Notes under the pieces: generated by a model | Database searches by the model: none | Told to the model about the DNA's origin: nothing | What the model saw: the letters and a program-made list of their open reading frames with translations, nothing else | Assembly (NCBI RefSeq): GCF_011759375.1 | Contig: NZ_JAARML010000004.1 | Location: 62,001 to 126,000 of the forward strand | Direction of reading: 5' to 3' | Source of the DNA: Paraflavitalea devenefica | GTDB lineage: Bacteria; Bacteroidota; Bacteroidia; Chitinophagales; Chitinophagaceae | DNA length: 64,000 nt | Part shown: piece after piece, positions 15,299 through 23,188 of the stretch | Layout of the letters: every line of letters starts with the position of its first letter | Position numbering within the stretch: position 1 is the stretch's first letter | Made by a program: the position numbers and the translations under genes

Positions 15299-16846
15299 AT
15301 GTTTACTGAGAAGCCTTTGAATGTACTGTTGTTCTGCTGTATCGTGATGATCACGTCGGCCGTATTGCAATACCTGAACCCCGGTGTAAGCTTTTACGAT
15401 AGCGGACTGATCATTGCTGTATTGCTCACCGTATTCCTGAAGAACGACCGGTATACCCAGGTATTTGGCGCGCTGAGTATAGGGCTGGTAGTGATTTCCT
15501 TCTTTTATGACCATCCCGGCATGACTACCCAGCATGTGATGATGCAACATTTATTCTCTGCCATGATCATGATGATTACCACCATGGCTGTTTTGTATGT
15601 TAAGAAACTATACCGTTCCAAAGAATCCGACGAAAGACAGGTGAATGCTTTGTTTGAGCATGCTACAGAAGGCATCATTCTTACCAATTCCACGGGAAAG
15701 ATCGTATTGATCAATCCCGCCGCCGCCCGGCTGTTTGAATATGAGCGGGATGAACTATTAGGTATTGCCATTGAAGCACTGATCCCTACCCGGTTCCACG
15801 ACAAGCATGTACACTACCGGCAGGGTTTTTATAAAAATCCGGCCAACAGAACGATGGGACATGGACGTGATCTTTTTGCCAAAACCAAAACCGGCCGCGA
15901 ATTCCCGGTAGAAGTGAGCCTCAGCCATTACCGCCAGAAGAACGAGAACTTCGTGATCGCCTTCCTGGTGGATATTACGGAACGTAAGAAATCGGAGCAG
16001 GAGTTATTGGACCAGAAGAAGCAACTGGAACAGATCACCGCCGACATGCGGAAGCTGAATACAGAGCTGGAATCCAAAGTGGAAGAAAGAACACTGATCT
16101 TAAGAGAAGCCCTGCAGGAACTGGAGCGCTCACAACGGGAGCTAAATGAAGCACTGAACAAGGAAAAAGAGCTGAACGAGATTAAGTCGCGCTTTGTATC
16201 CATGGCCTCCCATGAGTTCAGAACACCCTTAAGCACGGTATTGTCTTCCGCAGCCCTGATCGGCCGGTACACACAAAGCGATGAACAGGATAAACGCGAC
16301 CGGCATATTAAACGCATTAAAGATTCAGTACGTCACCTGAACGTGTTGCTGGAAGACTTCTTATCACTGGGCAAACTGGAAGAAGGCAGGATCAGGTCAG
16401 AATGCGCCCCTTTTAATGTACGCGAGTTCCAGGCCGAAGTGGTGGATGAAATGAAAGCGATCCTGAAAGAAGGCCAGGTGATTGAACCCAGCTTTAGCGG
16501 AGCTGATGAGTTTGATACTGACAGCCGCCTGCTAAAAAATATCCTCATTAACCTGTTGAGCAATGCAGTCAAATTCTCCGGGGAGAACACCGTCATCAGG
16601 CTCAATATTGATAACCCGGGGCATTGTCTGCAGGTAGCCGTTGTTGACCAGGGCGTTGGTATTTCTGAAGAAGACCAGCAACACCTGTTCAGCACTTTCT
16701 TCCGGGGCAAGAACGTACTGAACATTGAAGGCACCGGACTGGGCCTGCACATTGTAAAACGGTATGTGGAATTATTACAGGGTAACATCGAGCTGACCAG
16801 CAAACTCCAGGAAGGCACCCACGTAACGATCACTATTCCTCAATGA
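15299..16846 (+). CDS. Membrane PAS sensor histidine kinase (FixL-like candidate)
   Basis: The protein has 515 residues. Three or four membrane segments lie in residues 8-105. A PAS domain (about 115-235) contains LIPTRFHDKHVHYRQGF, MGHGRDLF and FPVEVSLSHY. A coiled coil (235-300) is followed by HisKA (SMASHEFRTPLSTV, phospho-His near 305) and HATPase (NLLSNAVKFS, VDQGVGIS, GTGLGLHIV). In the PAS domain a His (K-H-V-H-Y) and an Arg (GHGR) align with the heme ligand His200 and distal Arg220 of Bradyrhizobium FixL. The same residues also occur in many non-heme PAS domains, so oxygen sensing is possible but unproven. No receiver gene adjoins it; the nearest is the receiver-CRP fusion at 25736. 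Its end overlaps the convergent SafE-like gene by 7 bp. Confidence 0.88.
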   Translation: MFTEKPLNVLLFCCIVMITSAVLQYLNPGVSFYDSGLIIAVLLTVFLKNDRYTQVFGALSIGLVVISFFYDHPGMTTQHVMMQHLFSAMIMMITTMAVLYVKKLYRSKESDERQVNALFEHATEGIILTNSTGKIVLINPAAARLFEYERDELLGIAIEALIPTRFHDKHVHYRQGFYKNPANRTMGHGRDLFAKTKTGREFPVEVSLSHYRQKNENFVIAFLVDITERKKSEQELLDQKKQLEQITADMRKLNTELESKVEERTLILREALQELERSQRELNEALNKEKELNEIKSRFVSMASHEFRTPLSTVLSSAALIGRYTQSDEQDKRDRHIKRIKDSVRHLNVLLEDFLSLGKLEEGRIRSECAPFNVREFQAEVVDEMKAILKEGQVIEPSFSGADEFDTDSRLLKNILINLLSNAVKFSGENTVIRLNIDNPGHCLQVAVVDQGVGISEEDQQHLFSTFFRGKNVLNIEGTGLGLHIVKRYVELLQGNIELTSKLQEGTHVTITIPQ

Positions 16847-17544
16847 CAGGATACACCCCCGCCGGGAATTACCGGCAGCCGGGGACTGATAAAAGGAATA
16901 TCAAGATTTAGCCCTCTTAGTATCAACAGCATACCCACCAACACCGTGAATACCGGCACCAGCTTTCGCAAATACAAGCGGACAGATTGGTTGAACCATA
17001 CACTGAAGTATCCAATGCCTGTCATGGCCGGCAATGTACCCAATCCGAAACACACCATAAAGAGTGTGCTCATCGCACTATTACCGGTACTGATGGCCGC
17101 CGCTACCGCCAGGTAAACCATGCCACAGGGCAATAAGCCATTGGCCATGCCCAGCAGGTAAAAACCGGCCTTGCCTGCCCGCTTCCAGAGATAGAGGTTC
17201 AGCCTGGTCACTGCCTGTTGTAATACACGGGCAGGCCAAAAAGAAGTTTGTTTTCCTGACCTGGCAGCTAACCACCATAGGATGATCGTTATTCCCAACA
17301 TAACAGAGAGCCATTGCTGCCAGCCTGCTACCTGCAACCTTCTGCCCGCCAAACCAAACAGGGCGCCCAGGATGCCATAAGTAGTAAGTCTTCCTGCGTT
17401 ATAAGTGATAACAGCCAGCATCCGCCGGAAACCGGCCTGCTGTGGTAAAGGCAAAGCCATCACCAATGGCCCGCACATCCCTATGCAATGCAGGCTGCTC
17501 ACCATACCCATGCCGACTCCCGCTATGACTACCGGTGCTGTCAT
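16840..17544 (-). CDS. Sulfite exporter TauE/SafE-like membrane protein (cytochrome oxidase-associated)
   Basis: The protein has 234 residues with about six membrane helices. It contains HCIGMCGPLVMALP (the C-x-G-M-C-G-P motif of the UreH/SafE-type group, found next to cbb3 genes and proposed to handle copper) and GLLPCGMVYLA in the second half. It is the last gene of the cco operon and overlaps ccoH by one base. A role in copper supply to the cbb3 oxidase is inferred from context. Its 3' end overlaps the convergent kinase gene. Confidence 0.85.
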   Translation of the reverse strand: MTAPVVIAGVGMGMVSSLHCIGMCGPLVMALPLPQQAGFRRMLAVITYNAGRLTTYGILGALFGLAGRRLQVAGWQQWLSVMLGITIILWWLAARSGKQTSFWPARVLQQAVTRLNLYLWKRAGKAGFYLLGMANGLLPCGMVYLAVAAAISTGNSAMSTLFMVCFGLGTLPAMTGIGYFSVWFNQSVRLYLRKLVPVFTVLVGMLLILRGLNLDIPFISPRLPVIPGGGVSCH

Positions 17545-17984
17545 CAGTGGATGGTTAAAGGTTCCTCGCTGTAGTAATTGGCCCCGTCTGTCTTCCAGGA
17601 TATTTTTACCACATAACTGCCCGGCGCCAGCGTTTCTTTGCTCAATAACTGAGAAGCTGCGCTGTCTGTTTGCAGCACAAACTGCCGGTCGTACCGGGCA
17701 TCAGCCGGACAATACAACACGATATTCCCTTCCACCTTCCTGTACTTCATTTCGGCAGGCAATGTGAGGCCAATAGCTTCCTTACTTTCCAACAGTATTA
17801 CTTTGCCGCTGAGGGCATTGGTCTTTGCCCGGCTGTCGATCTCTTCCTGATAGGCGATCTCATCACGGTAGTATTCTTTAGACACGAGATTCACCGGCAC
17901 TTTCATGCAACGGTATACCATGAATGACATCATGGCTCCAAAGCCTATAAATACCAGTATTAATTTATTTCCCCAGTTCATCAT
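17544..17984 (-). CDS. ccoH: FixH/CcoH family cbb3 oxidase assembly protein
   Basis: The protein has 146 residues. One N-terminal membrane helix (LILVFIGFGAMMSFMVYRCM) is followed by the FixH signature LVSKEYYRDEIAYQEEIDS and a periplasmic beta-rich domain ending in GSYVVKISWKTDG. FixH acts with FixG and FixI in assembly and copper loading of cbb3 oxidase. It sits 10 bp after ccoG and overlaps the SafE-like gene by one base, consistent with one mRNA. Confidence 0.92.
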   Translation of the reverse strand: MMNWGNKLILVFIGFGAMMSFMVYRCMKVPVNLVSKEYYRDEIAYQEEIDSRAKTNALSGKVILLESKEAIGLTLPAEMKYRKVEGNIVLYCPADARYDRQFVLQTDSAASQLLSKETLAPGSYVVKISWKTDGANYYSEEPLTIH

Positions 17985-17994
17985 CGTAGTTTTA

Positions 17995-19404
17995 TTATTG
18001 ATCGCTTACCGGCCCCAGGAAGCTGGTATGTATTATGTCTATTCTTTTATTACCCTGGTAAAGGCCGATGTTCAGGGTTGATTTCCTTTCCTGTATTAAT
18101 CGCTTTGGCAATACAATAAAAAAGGTACCGGCGCTTTCTTCCTCTTTCTTCACTGCTACCGTAGCGCCTCCTATGATTTCTATCCTACCGTTGCTTTCTT
18201 CCAGTTGCAGCCGCAATGGAATATCAGCAGTGGTTTTGTTGGCCACCTTAATGTTATAGAGATTGGATACACTATCAGTTCCCCTTTCCTGGTACAGCAT
18301 ACCGGGCGTGCGCATGACCGTTGCATCCACATCTTTGCGTGACATTAAGAGAATACCCAGCAAGATAATGAGCACTGATAAGAGGCCCGTGTAGAGCTTC
18401 ATGCGGGTGGTGTAGTGGAGGGGTTCTTTGCCGGCAATACCACTTTCCGAAGCATACCGGATAAGCCCCTGCGGCTTTCCGGTCTTGTCCATAATGGCGT
18501 TACACGCATCTATACAGGCGGTGCAGCCTACACATTCCATCTGCGTGCCATTGCGGATGTCAATGCCGGTGGGACATACTTTTACACATTGAAAGCAGTC
18601 TATACAATCGCCTGCATCCAGCGTAGCTTTTTTGGTGAATTTGGCTCTTGGCTCTCCCCGCTTGTAATCGTATGCCACGAGCATGGAATTCTTATCCAGC
18701 AGTACGCCCTGCAATCGTCCATAAGGACAAACTACCGTACAGGCCTGCTCCCTGAAGAAAGCATATACGGCGAAGAATACGCCGGAGAACAATATTACGG
18801 ATGTTAACCCTCCGATGTGCTGCGCCACCGGTTCTGTGATGATCTTGTATAATTCTTTTATGCCAATGATATACGCCAGGAAAAAGTTGGCAATGATGAA
18901 TGACAGGAGATAGAATACTCCATATTTGATGGCCCGGCGGGTGATCTTTCCGGCTGTCCAGGGCTTCGTTTTATTCAATTTCTGTTGTGCAGCGCTTCCT
19001 TCAATAACATATTCAATTTTGCGGAACAGCATTTCCATGAATACTGTTTGTGGGCATACCCAGCCACAAAATAACCGGCCAAAGGCGGCTGTAAACAGGA
19101 TGATAAAGATGACAAAGGTGATCATAGTAAGGCCGAAGATGAAAAAGTCCTGCGGCCAGAACACCTTGCCGAAAATAATAAACCGGGCGGAAGGGATATT
19201 GAACAGGAACAGGGGCCTGCCATTTATATGAACAAAAGGCAGGGCCACAAACAAACCAAAGAAACCAAGGCTCACCCAGGTACGCAGGTTGTACAACCTG
19301 CCGGCCGGCTTTTGGACATACACCCATTGGCGCCTGCCGCTGGCATCTACGGTAGCGATCCTGTCTCTGAACGATTCCTGTGTTGTTTCTTTTACTGCCG
19401 ACAT
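17995..19404 (-). CDS. ccoG: cbb3 oxidase accessory protein CcoG/FixG (membrane ferredoxin)
   Basis: The protein has 469 residues. Membrane helices lie near residues 40-60, 85-110, 160-180, 200-220 and 340-355. Ferredoxin clusters are CIDCFQCVKVCP and CVGCTACIDACN, and a cysteine pair CGWVCPQ lies in the third helix region. The C-terminal periplasmic domain is Ig-like. CcoG is reported to reduce Cu(II) for the cbb3 oxidase active site. It starts 6 bp after ccoP ends. Confidence 0.96.
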   Translation of the reverse strand: MSAVKETTQESFRDRIATVDASGRRQWVYVQKPAGRLYNLRTWVSLGFFGLFVALPFVHINGRPLFLFNIPSARFIIFGKVFWPQDFFIFGLTMITFVIFIILFTAAFGRLFCGWVCPQTVFMEMLFRKIEYVIEGSAAQQKLNKTKPWTAGKITRRAIKYGVFYLLSFIIANFFLAYIIGIKELYKIITEPVAQHIGGLTSVILFSGVFFAVYAFFREQACTVVCPYGRLQGVLLDKNSMLVAYDYKRGEPRAKFTKKATLDAGDCIDCFQCVKVCPTGIDIRNGTQMECVGCTACIDACNAIMDKTGKPQGLIRYASESGIAGKEPLHYTTRMKLYTGLLSVLIILLGILLMSRKDVDATVMRTPGMLYQERGTDSVSNLYNIKVANKTTADIPLRLQLEESNGRIEIIGGATVAVKKEEESAGTFFIVLPKRLIQERKSTLNIGLYQGNKRIDIIHTSFLGPVSDQ

Positions 19405-19410
19405 ATTATT

Positions 19411-20544
19411 TTATTTACCCGATGCTGCTACCTTGGTTGAATCACCTGCTTTGGCGCCTTCTTCCTGGTAAATGGTACCCTGCGCGGCTTTGGCATTGGG
19501 CGGATTGGTGCCTTTGATCGATCTGATATAACTGGTAAGCTGTGCAAGCTGCACGGGTGAATAATCATCTTTCCAGCTCTTCATGCCCTTTTCCGGTACC
19601 CCATACTTGATGGTTTTAAAAATATCCTTTACGCTTCCACCATGCAGCCAGTAATCATCGGTGAGGTTGGGTCCTACTCCACCCTCTCCCTGCTTACCAT
19701 GACAAGGAAAGCAGGTGGTGGCATAGATCTTCTGCCCTGCAGCAAGGTCGTCACTGGCGGGCAGGTATTCTACCGTGTTCTCATCTACGTTATTGGCTGC
19801 TTTTTTCAGGAATTCGGCGCGCTTTACTTCGGCCGCCTTTACCGCCAGTTGATACTCCTCACCACTTGAGGGCGCCGTATGCGATACATGGTACCGCCAC
19901 AGGTAGATACCGGCAAAAATGATGGTGAGGTAGAACCCATAGAGCCACCAGGGCGGCAGGCGGTTGTCGAGCTCCCGGATACCATCGTATTCATGGCCGA
20001 GGTCGAGGCTGGATTCCTGTTCCACCGGCCTGAACTTGTTAAGTCTGGCCCACCAGTTCAACGCAGGTTTTACCGGGGCGCCAGCCAGGACTGCTTTCTT
20101 CTTTTTCCTGATCTCCAGCAACACGCGCAGGTTGTACAACAGTGCACCAATAACAATGAGTTCAAGGAAGATAACGCCTGCCATGGTATAAAAAGCAGTA
20201 TCACTGATGTTGTGGGCCTTAACTACCACGCCGGCACCTGTTTCCTCAGCCTGCACAGCCAGGCTACCCAGTAATGCTGCAAGTACAGTGGCCGCAGCGG
20301 TTACAGGGTTGCTTTTTTTTTCTGCTGTGGCCTCTTCCTGTTTCGACTTTTCCAGGTAAACCTGTGCACTGCCCAACACTACCCAGGCCAGGAGACCAAT
20401 AATGAGGGCCAGGAGGATCATGATAATGATCATCGTTACTACAAAAGGATCTTCTATCGCAGCAGGCGCCGGGGCCTGTGCAAATAAAAATGTATGGCAG
20501 CTTACAGTAATTGCCAATAAGCATATCTTTTTATAGAGAGACAT
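19411..20544 (-). CDS. ccoP: cbb3 oxidase subunit CcoP, monoheme, with extended N-terminal membrane part
   Basis: The protein has 377 residues. A signal-like N-terminus is followed by membrane helices near residues 30-60, 85-100 and 117-140. The canonical CcoP N-terminal block YDGIRELDNRLPPWWLYGF then leads into a helix. A single cytochrome c domain carries CFPCH (near residue 280) and a later Met (GMKSW) as likely axial ligand. Proteobacterial CcoP has two hemes; only one CxxCH is present here, a pattern known in Bacteroidota. The low-complexity C-terminal tail (KAAQG to ASGK) has no clear role. It lies between ccoQ and ccoG. Confidence 0.94.
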   Translation of the reverse strand: MSLYKKICLLAITVSCHTFLFAQAPAPAAIEDPFVVTMIIIMILLALIIGLLAWVVLGSAQVYLEKSKQEEATAEKKSNPVTAAATVLAALLGSLAVQAEETGAGVVVKAHNISDTAFYTMAGVIFLELIVIGALLYNLRVLLEIRKKKKAVLAGAPVKPALNWWARLNKFRPVEQESSLDLGHEYDGIRELDNRLPPWWLYGFYLTIIFAGIYLWRYHVSHTAPSSGEEYQLAVKAAEVKRAEFLKKAANNVDENTVEYLPASDDLAAGQKIYATTCFPCHGKQGEGGVGPNLTDDYWLHGGSVKDIFKTIKYGVPEKGMKSWKDDYSPVQLAQLTSYIRSIKGTNPPNAKAAQGTIYQEEGAKAGDSTKVAASGK

Positions 20545-20560
20545 AACGGTTCTTTTTCTG

Positions 20561-20728
20561 TTAAACGGTTGTATCGAGGGGAATTTTGCTCACTTCTTCT
20601 ATCAGCTTCTTATCGGCTTTGAAAACCCATATAAGCATGATAAGGAAGAATAAACCAAATATGAGCAGCGAGCCGAGGCCATAAATGCTTACGCCGCTGA
20701 TCTTTTCGAGGTAGTGAATGAATTTCAT
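20561..20728 (-). CDS. ccoQ: Small CcoQ-like cbb3 oxidase subunit
   Basis: A 55-residue protein read from ATG at 20728 to TAA at 20561. One membrane helix (SLLIFGLFFLIMLIWVFKAD) is flanked by a short N-terminus and a charged tail KKLIEEVSKIPLD. Size, topology and position between ccoNO (4 bp upstream) and ccoP (16 bp downstream) fit CcoQ, which stabilises the oxidase. Sequence identity in this family is low, so the call rests on topology and context. Confidence 0.85.
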   Translation of the reverse strand: MKFIHYLEKISGVSIYGLGSLLIFGLFFLIMLIWVFKADKKLIEEVSKIPLDTTV

Positions 20729-20732
20729 ACTG

Positions 20733-22865
20733 CTATTGTTTTACGGTTTCTGCTGCGGGTGTGGCCTTGATATCTTTACCCAATCTTTGCAGGTAAGCGA
20801 TGAGGGCCACGATCTCAGCATTTTTACTGGTCTGTATTTTATCGCCTTTGAGGCTGGCGCTGATGGCGCCTGCCTGCTCCATCAGTTCTTTGTTGGCCTG
20901 CTGGTCGTATCCCTGCGGATAAGGCACCCCCAGCGTTTGCATGGCGCGTATTTTGGCTGCCGTGCTGCCCGTATCTATCTTATTATCGAATAACCATCCA
21001 TAGGACGGCATGATAGAGCCGGGTGACATGGACTGCGGATCGAGCATGTGGTTGTAATGCCAGCTATCCGGGTATTTGCCACCTTCCCGGGCGAGATCGG
21101 GACCGGTACGCTTAGACCCCCACTGGAAAGGGTGATCATACACAAACTCACCGGCTTTGGAATAGTCACCGTATCGCGCTACTTCATCCCGGAACGGGCG
21201 GATCATTTGCGAGTGGCAGGTATAGCAACCTTCCCGTACATAGATGTCACGGCCATGCAATTCCAGGGGCGTATATGGTTTCACACTACTGATGGTAGGT
21301 ACATTCGATTTTACCAGGAAAGTGGGGATCATTTCGAGGATACCGCCGATGGCTACGACCACGAGGCTGAACACCAGTAATTGCATGGGTCTTTTTTCAA
21401 TCCAGCGGTGCCAGTATTCTTTACCATGCGTAAGGATCTGTTTGGGTAAGGCGGGAGCTTCCGCCGCTTCGTTGGCCATAAAGTTGCCCTGCTGAATGGT
21501 TTTGCGCAGGTTATAGATCATGATAAAGGCACTGCCGATGTAGAGGGCGCCCCCCACACTACGGGTAATGTACATCGGTATGATATGCGTTACTGTTTCG
21601 AGGAACTGGAATTTCAGTTGTCCTTCTTCTGTAAAGGATTTCCACATCATGCTTTGGGCAAAGCCTGCCCAATATAAAGGCAGCGCGTATAGTATAATAC
21701 CAATGGTGCCGATCCAGAAGTGTGTGCCGGCCAGTTTTTTGGAATAGAGCGTGGTATTCCACATTTTGGGTATGAGCCAGTACAATACACCAAAGGTGAG
21801 GAAGCCGTTCCAACCGAGCGCACCGATGTGCACATGGGCAATGGTCCAGTCGGTGAAATGGGATATGGCATTTACATTTTTTAAACTCAGCAACGGGCCT
21901 TCAAAAGTGGCCATGCCATAGCAGGTGATAGCTACTACCAGGAACTTCAGCACGGGATCTTCCCGTACTTTATCCCAGGCGCCCCTTAAAGTGAATAAAC
22001 CATTCAGCATACCACCCCAACTGGGGGCAATGAGCATAACGGAAAATACCACTCCCAATGACTGCGCCCAATCGGGCAAGCTGGTGTATAGTAAGTGGTG
22101 AGGACCTGCCCAGATGTAGATAAAGATCAATGCCCAGAAGTGGATGATGGAAAGGCGGTAGGAATACACCGGCCTGTTGGCTGCCTTCGGGAGAAAGTAA
22201 TACATGAGGCCAAGGTAGGGCGTGGTAAGGAAGAAGGCTACGGCGTTGTGCCCATACCACCACTGCACCAGCGCATCCTGCACCCCGGCATACCAGCTAT
22301 AGCTTTTGAACAAAGAGACCGGCAGCTCAAAAGAGTTCACAATATGCAGCATGGCTACCGTAACCCAGGTGGCAATATAAAACCAGATAGCTACGTACAG
22401 GTGGCTTTCGCGGCGTTTGATGATGGTGCCGAATATGTTGATGCCGAATACCACCCATATAAGGGTAATCGCAATATCAATCGGCCATTCCAGCTCTGCA
22501 TATTCCTTGCCGGTGGTGAACCCGGCCCACAGTGTAATGGCGCCGGCGACAATGATCAGTTGCCATCCCCAGAAGTGGATCTTACTGAGCAGGTCGCTGA
22601 ACATTCTTGCTTTGCAGAGGCGCTGCAAAGAATAGTACACGCCCATGAAGATGCCATTGCCTACAAAAGCAAAGATCACTGCATTGGTGTGCACCGGGCG
22701 CATGCGGCCAAAGCTGGTGGCGGGAAGGCCAAGGTTGATTTTTGGATAATACAAGGCAATGGCTGCCCATAACCCGGCCAGCATCCCCACGATGCACCAG
22801 AACAGGACAGCATAAGCAAACCATTTTACAGTCTTATTGTCGTAATAGAATTTTTCTACCGGCAT
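20733..22865 (-). CDS. ccoN: cbb3-type cytochrome c oxidase, CcoN-CcoO fusion
   Basis: The protein has 710 residues. Residues 1-470 are the heme-copper CcoN subunit with about 12 helices and conserved His in PVHTNAV (low-spin heme), WWYGHNAVAFF (CuB), WAGPHHLLYT and the late HVHIGALGWNGF block. Residues 490-710 are CcoO with a membrane anchor and one c-type heme motif CYTCHSQMIRPF, plus WGSKRTGPDL and a Met ligand region GSIMPSY. Fusion of the two subunits is common in Bacteroidota. This is the high-affinity terminal oxidase used at low oxygen. It lies 25 bp downstream of ccoS in an operon ccoS-NO-Q-P-G-H-safE driven by a dual-operator promoter. Confidence 0.97.
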   Translation of the reverse strand: MPVEKFYYDNKTVKWFAYAVLFWCIVGMLAGLWAAIALYYPKINLGLPATSFGRMRPVHTNAVIFAFVGNGIFMGVYYSLQRLCKARMFSDLLSKIHFWGWQLIIVAGAITLWAGFTTGKEYAELEWPIDIAITLIWVVFGINIFGTIIKRRESHLYVAIWFYIATWVTVAMLHIVNSFELPVSLFKSYSWYAGVQDALVQWWYGHNAVAFFLTTPYLGLMYYFLPKAANRPVYSYRLSIIHFWALIFIYIWAGPHHLLYTSLPDWAQSLGVVFSVMLIAPSWGGMLNGLFTLRGAWDKVREDPVLKFLVVAITCYGMATFEGPLLSLKNVNAISHFTDWTIAHVHIGALGWNGFLTFGVLYWLIPKMWNTTLYSKKLAGTHFWIGTIGIILYALPLYWAGFAQSMMWKSFTEEGQLKFQFLETVTHIIPMYITRSVGGALYIGSAFIMIYNLRKTIQQGNFMANEAAEAPALPKQILTHGKEYWHRWIEKRPMQLLVFSLVVVAIGGILEMIPTFLVKSNVPTISSVKPYTPLELHGRDIYVREGCYTCHSQMIRPFRDEVARYGDYSKAGEFVYDHPFQWGSKRTGPDLAREGGKYPDSWHYNHMLDPQSMSPGSIMPSYGWLFDNKIDTGSTAAKIRAMQTLGVPYPQGYDQQANKELMEQAGAISASLKGDKIQTSKNAEIVALIAYLQRLGKDIKATPAAETVKQ

Positions 22866-22890
22866 ATTGTGATTGTTTACAGTGTTCTTT

Positions 22891-23061
22891 TCAGGAGTTT
22901 ACAGAAGAGTTATCTGCTCCCGGTTTGTCGTCAAATAATATCCTGACAGGCGGAGAGAACTCATCATCATATTGCTTATTCTTTACGCTCCAGATAAACC
23001 CGGCGAGGAACAGGGCCGATACGGATATGCTGGCTCCCAGCAGGATGATAATTACTGTCAT
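22891..23061 (-). CDS. ccoS: cbb3 oxidase assembly protein CcoS
   Basis: I place the start at ATG 23061, giving 56 residues: MTVIIILLGASISVSALFLA, then FIWSVKNKQYDDEFSPPVRI and LFDD. This matches CcoS (one helix, then an acidic VRILFDD motif). An in-frame upstream Met at 23118 would add 19 residues not typical of the family and would overlap the promoter elements. CcoS is needed to insert heme and copper into the oxidase. It is the first gene of the cco operon. Confidence 0.92.
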   Translation of the reverse strand: MTVIIILLGASISVSALFLAGFIWSVKNKQYDDEFSPPVRILFDDKPGADNSSVNS

Positions 23062-23081
23062 ATACAACGAATTAACGGGGT

Positions 23082-23146
23082 CAAAACTATTCTGCAATGC
23101 GGGCAATAAGACTGACACAGCTTATTGCAGCACCTGATTTTAATCA
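23082..23146 (-). promoter_or_regulatory. 65-bp dual-operator promoter module, ccoS operon
   Basis: The distal operator TGATTTTAATCA (23135-23146) is the core of a perfect 7-bp-arm palindrome at 23132-23149. The proximal site TGACACAGCTTA (plus-strand reading, 23113-23124) differs from TGA-N6-TCA by one base. The minus-strand -7 element TAGTTTTG spans 23089-23082. Spacings are 51.5 and 29.5 bp. The ccoS start is 21 bp beyond the -7 element. Confidence 0.82.
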
Positions 23147-23153
23147 GGTATCG

Positions 23154-23188
23154 TAAGGTGAGCCGCCCGGAAAGGGCGACCCACCTTA
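23154..23188 (-). terminator. Strong hairpin directly after the ccoI stop
   Basis: TAAGGTG plus CGCCC pairs with GGGCG plus CACCTTA (12 bp in two blocks with a 3-nt internal loop) immediately beyond the ccoI stop codon. There is no T-tract, so it may be an mRNA 3' stabiliser or a partial terminator that insulates ccoI from the ccoS promoter. Confidence 0.55.
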
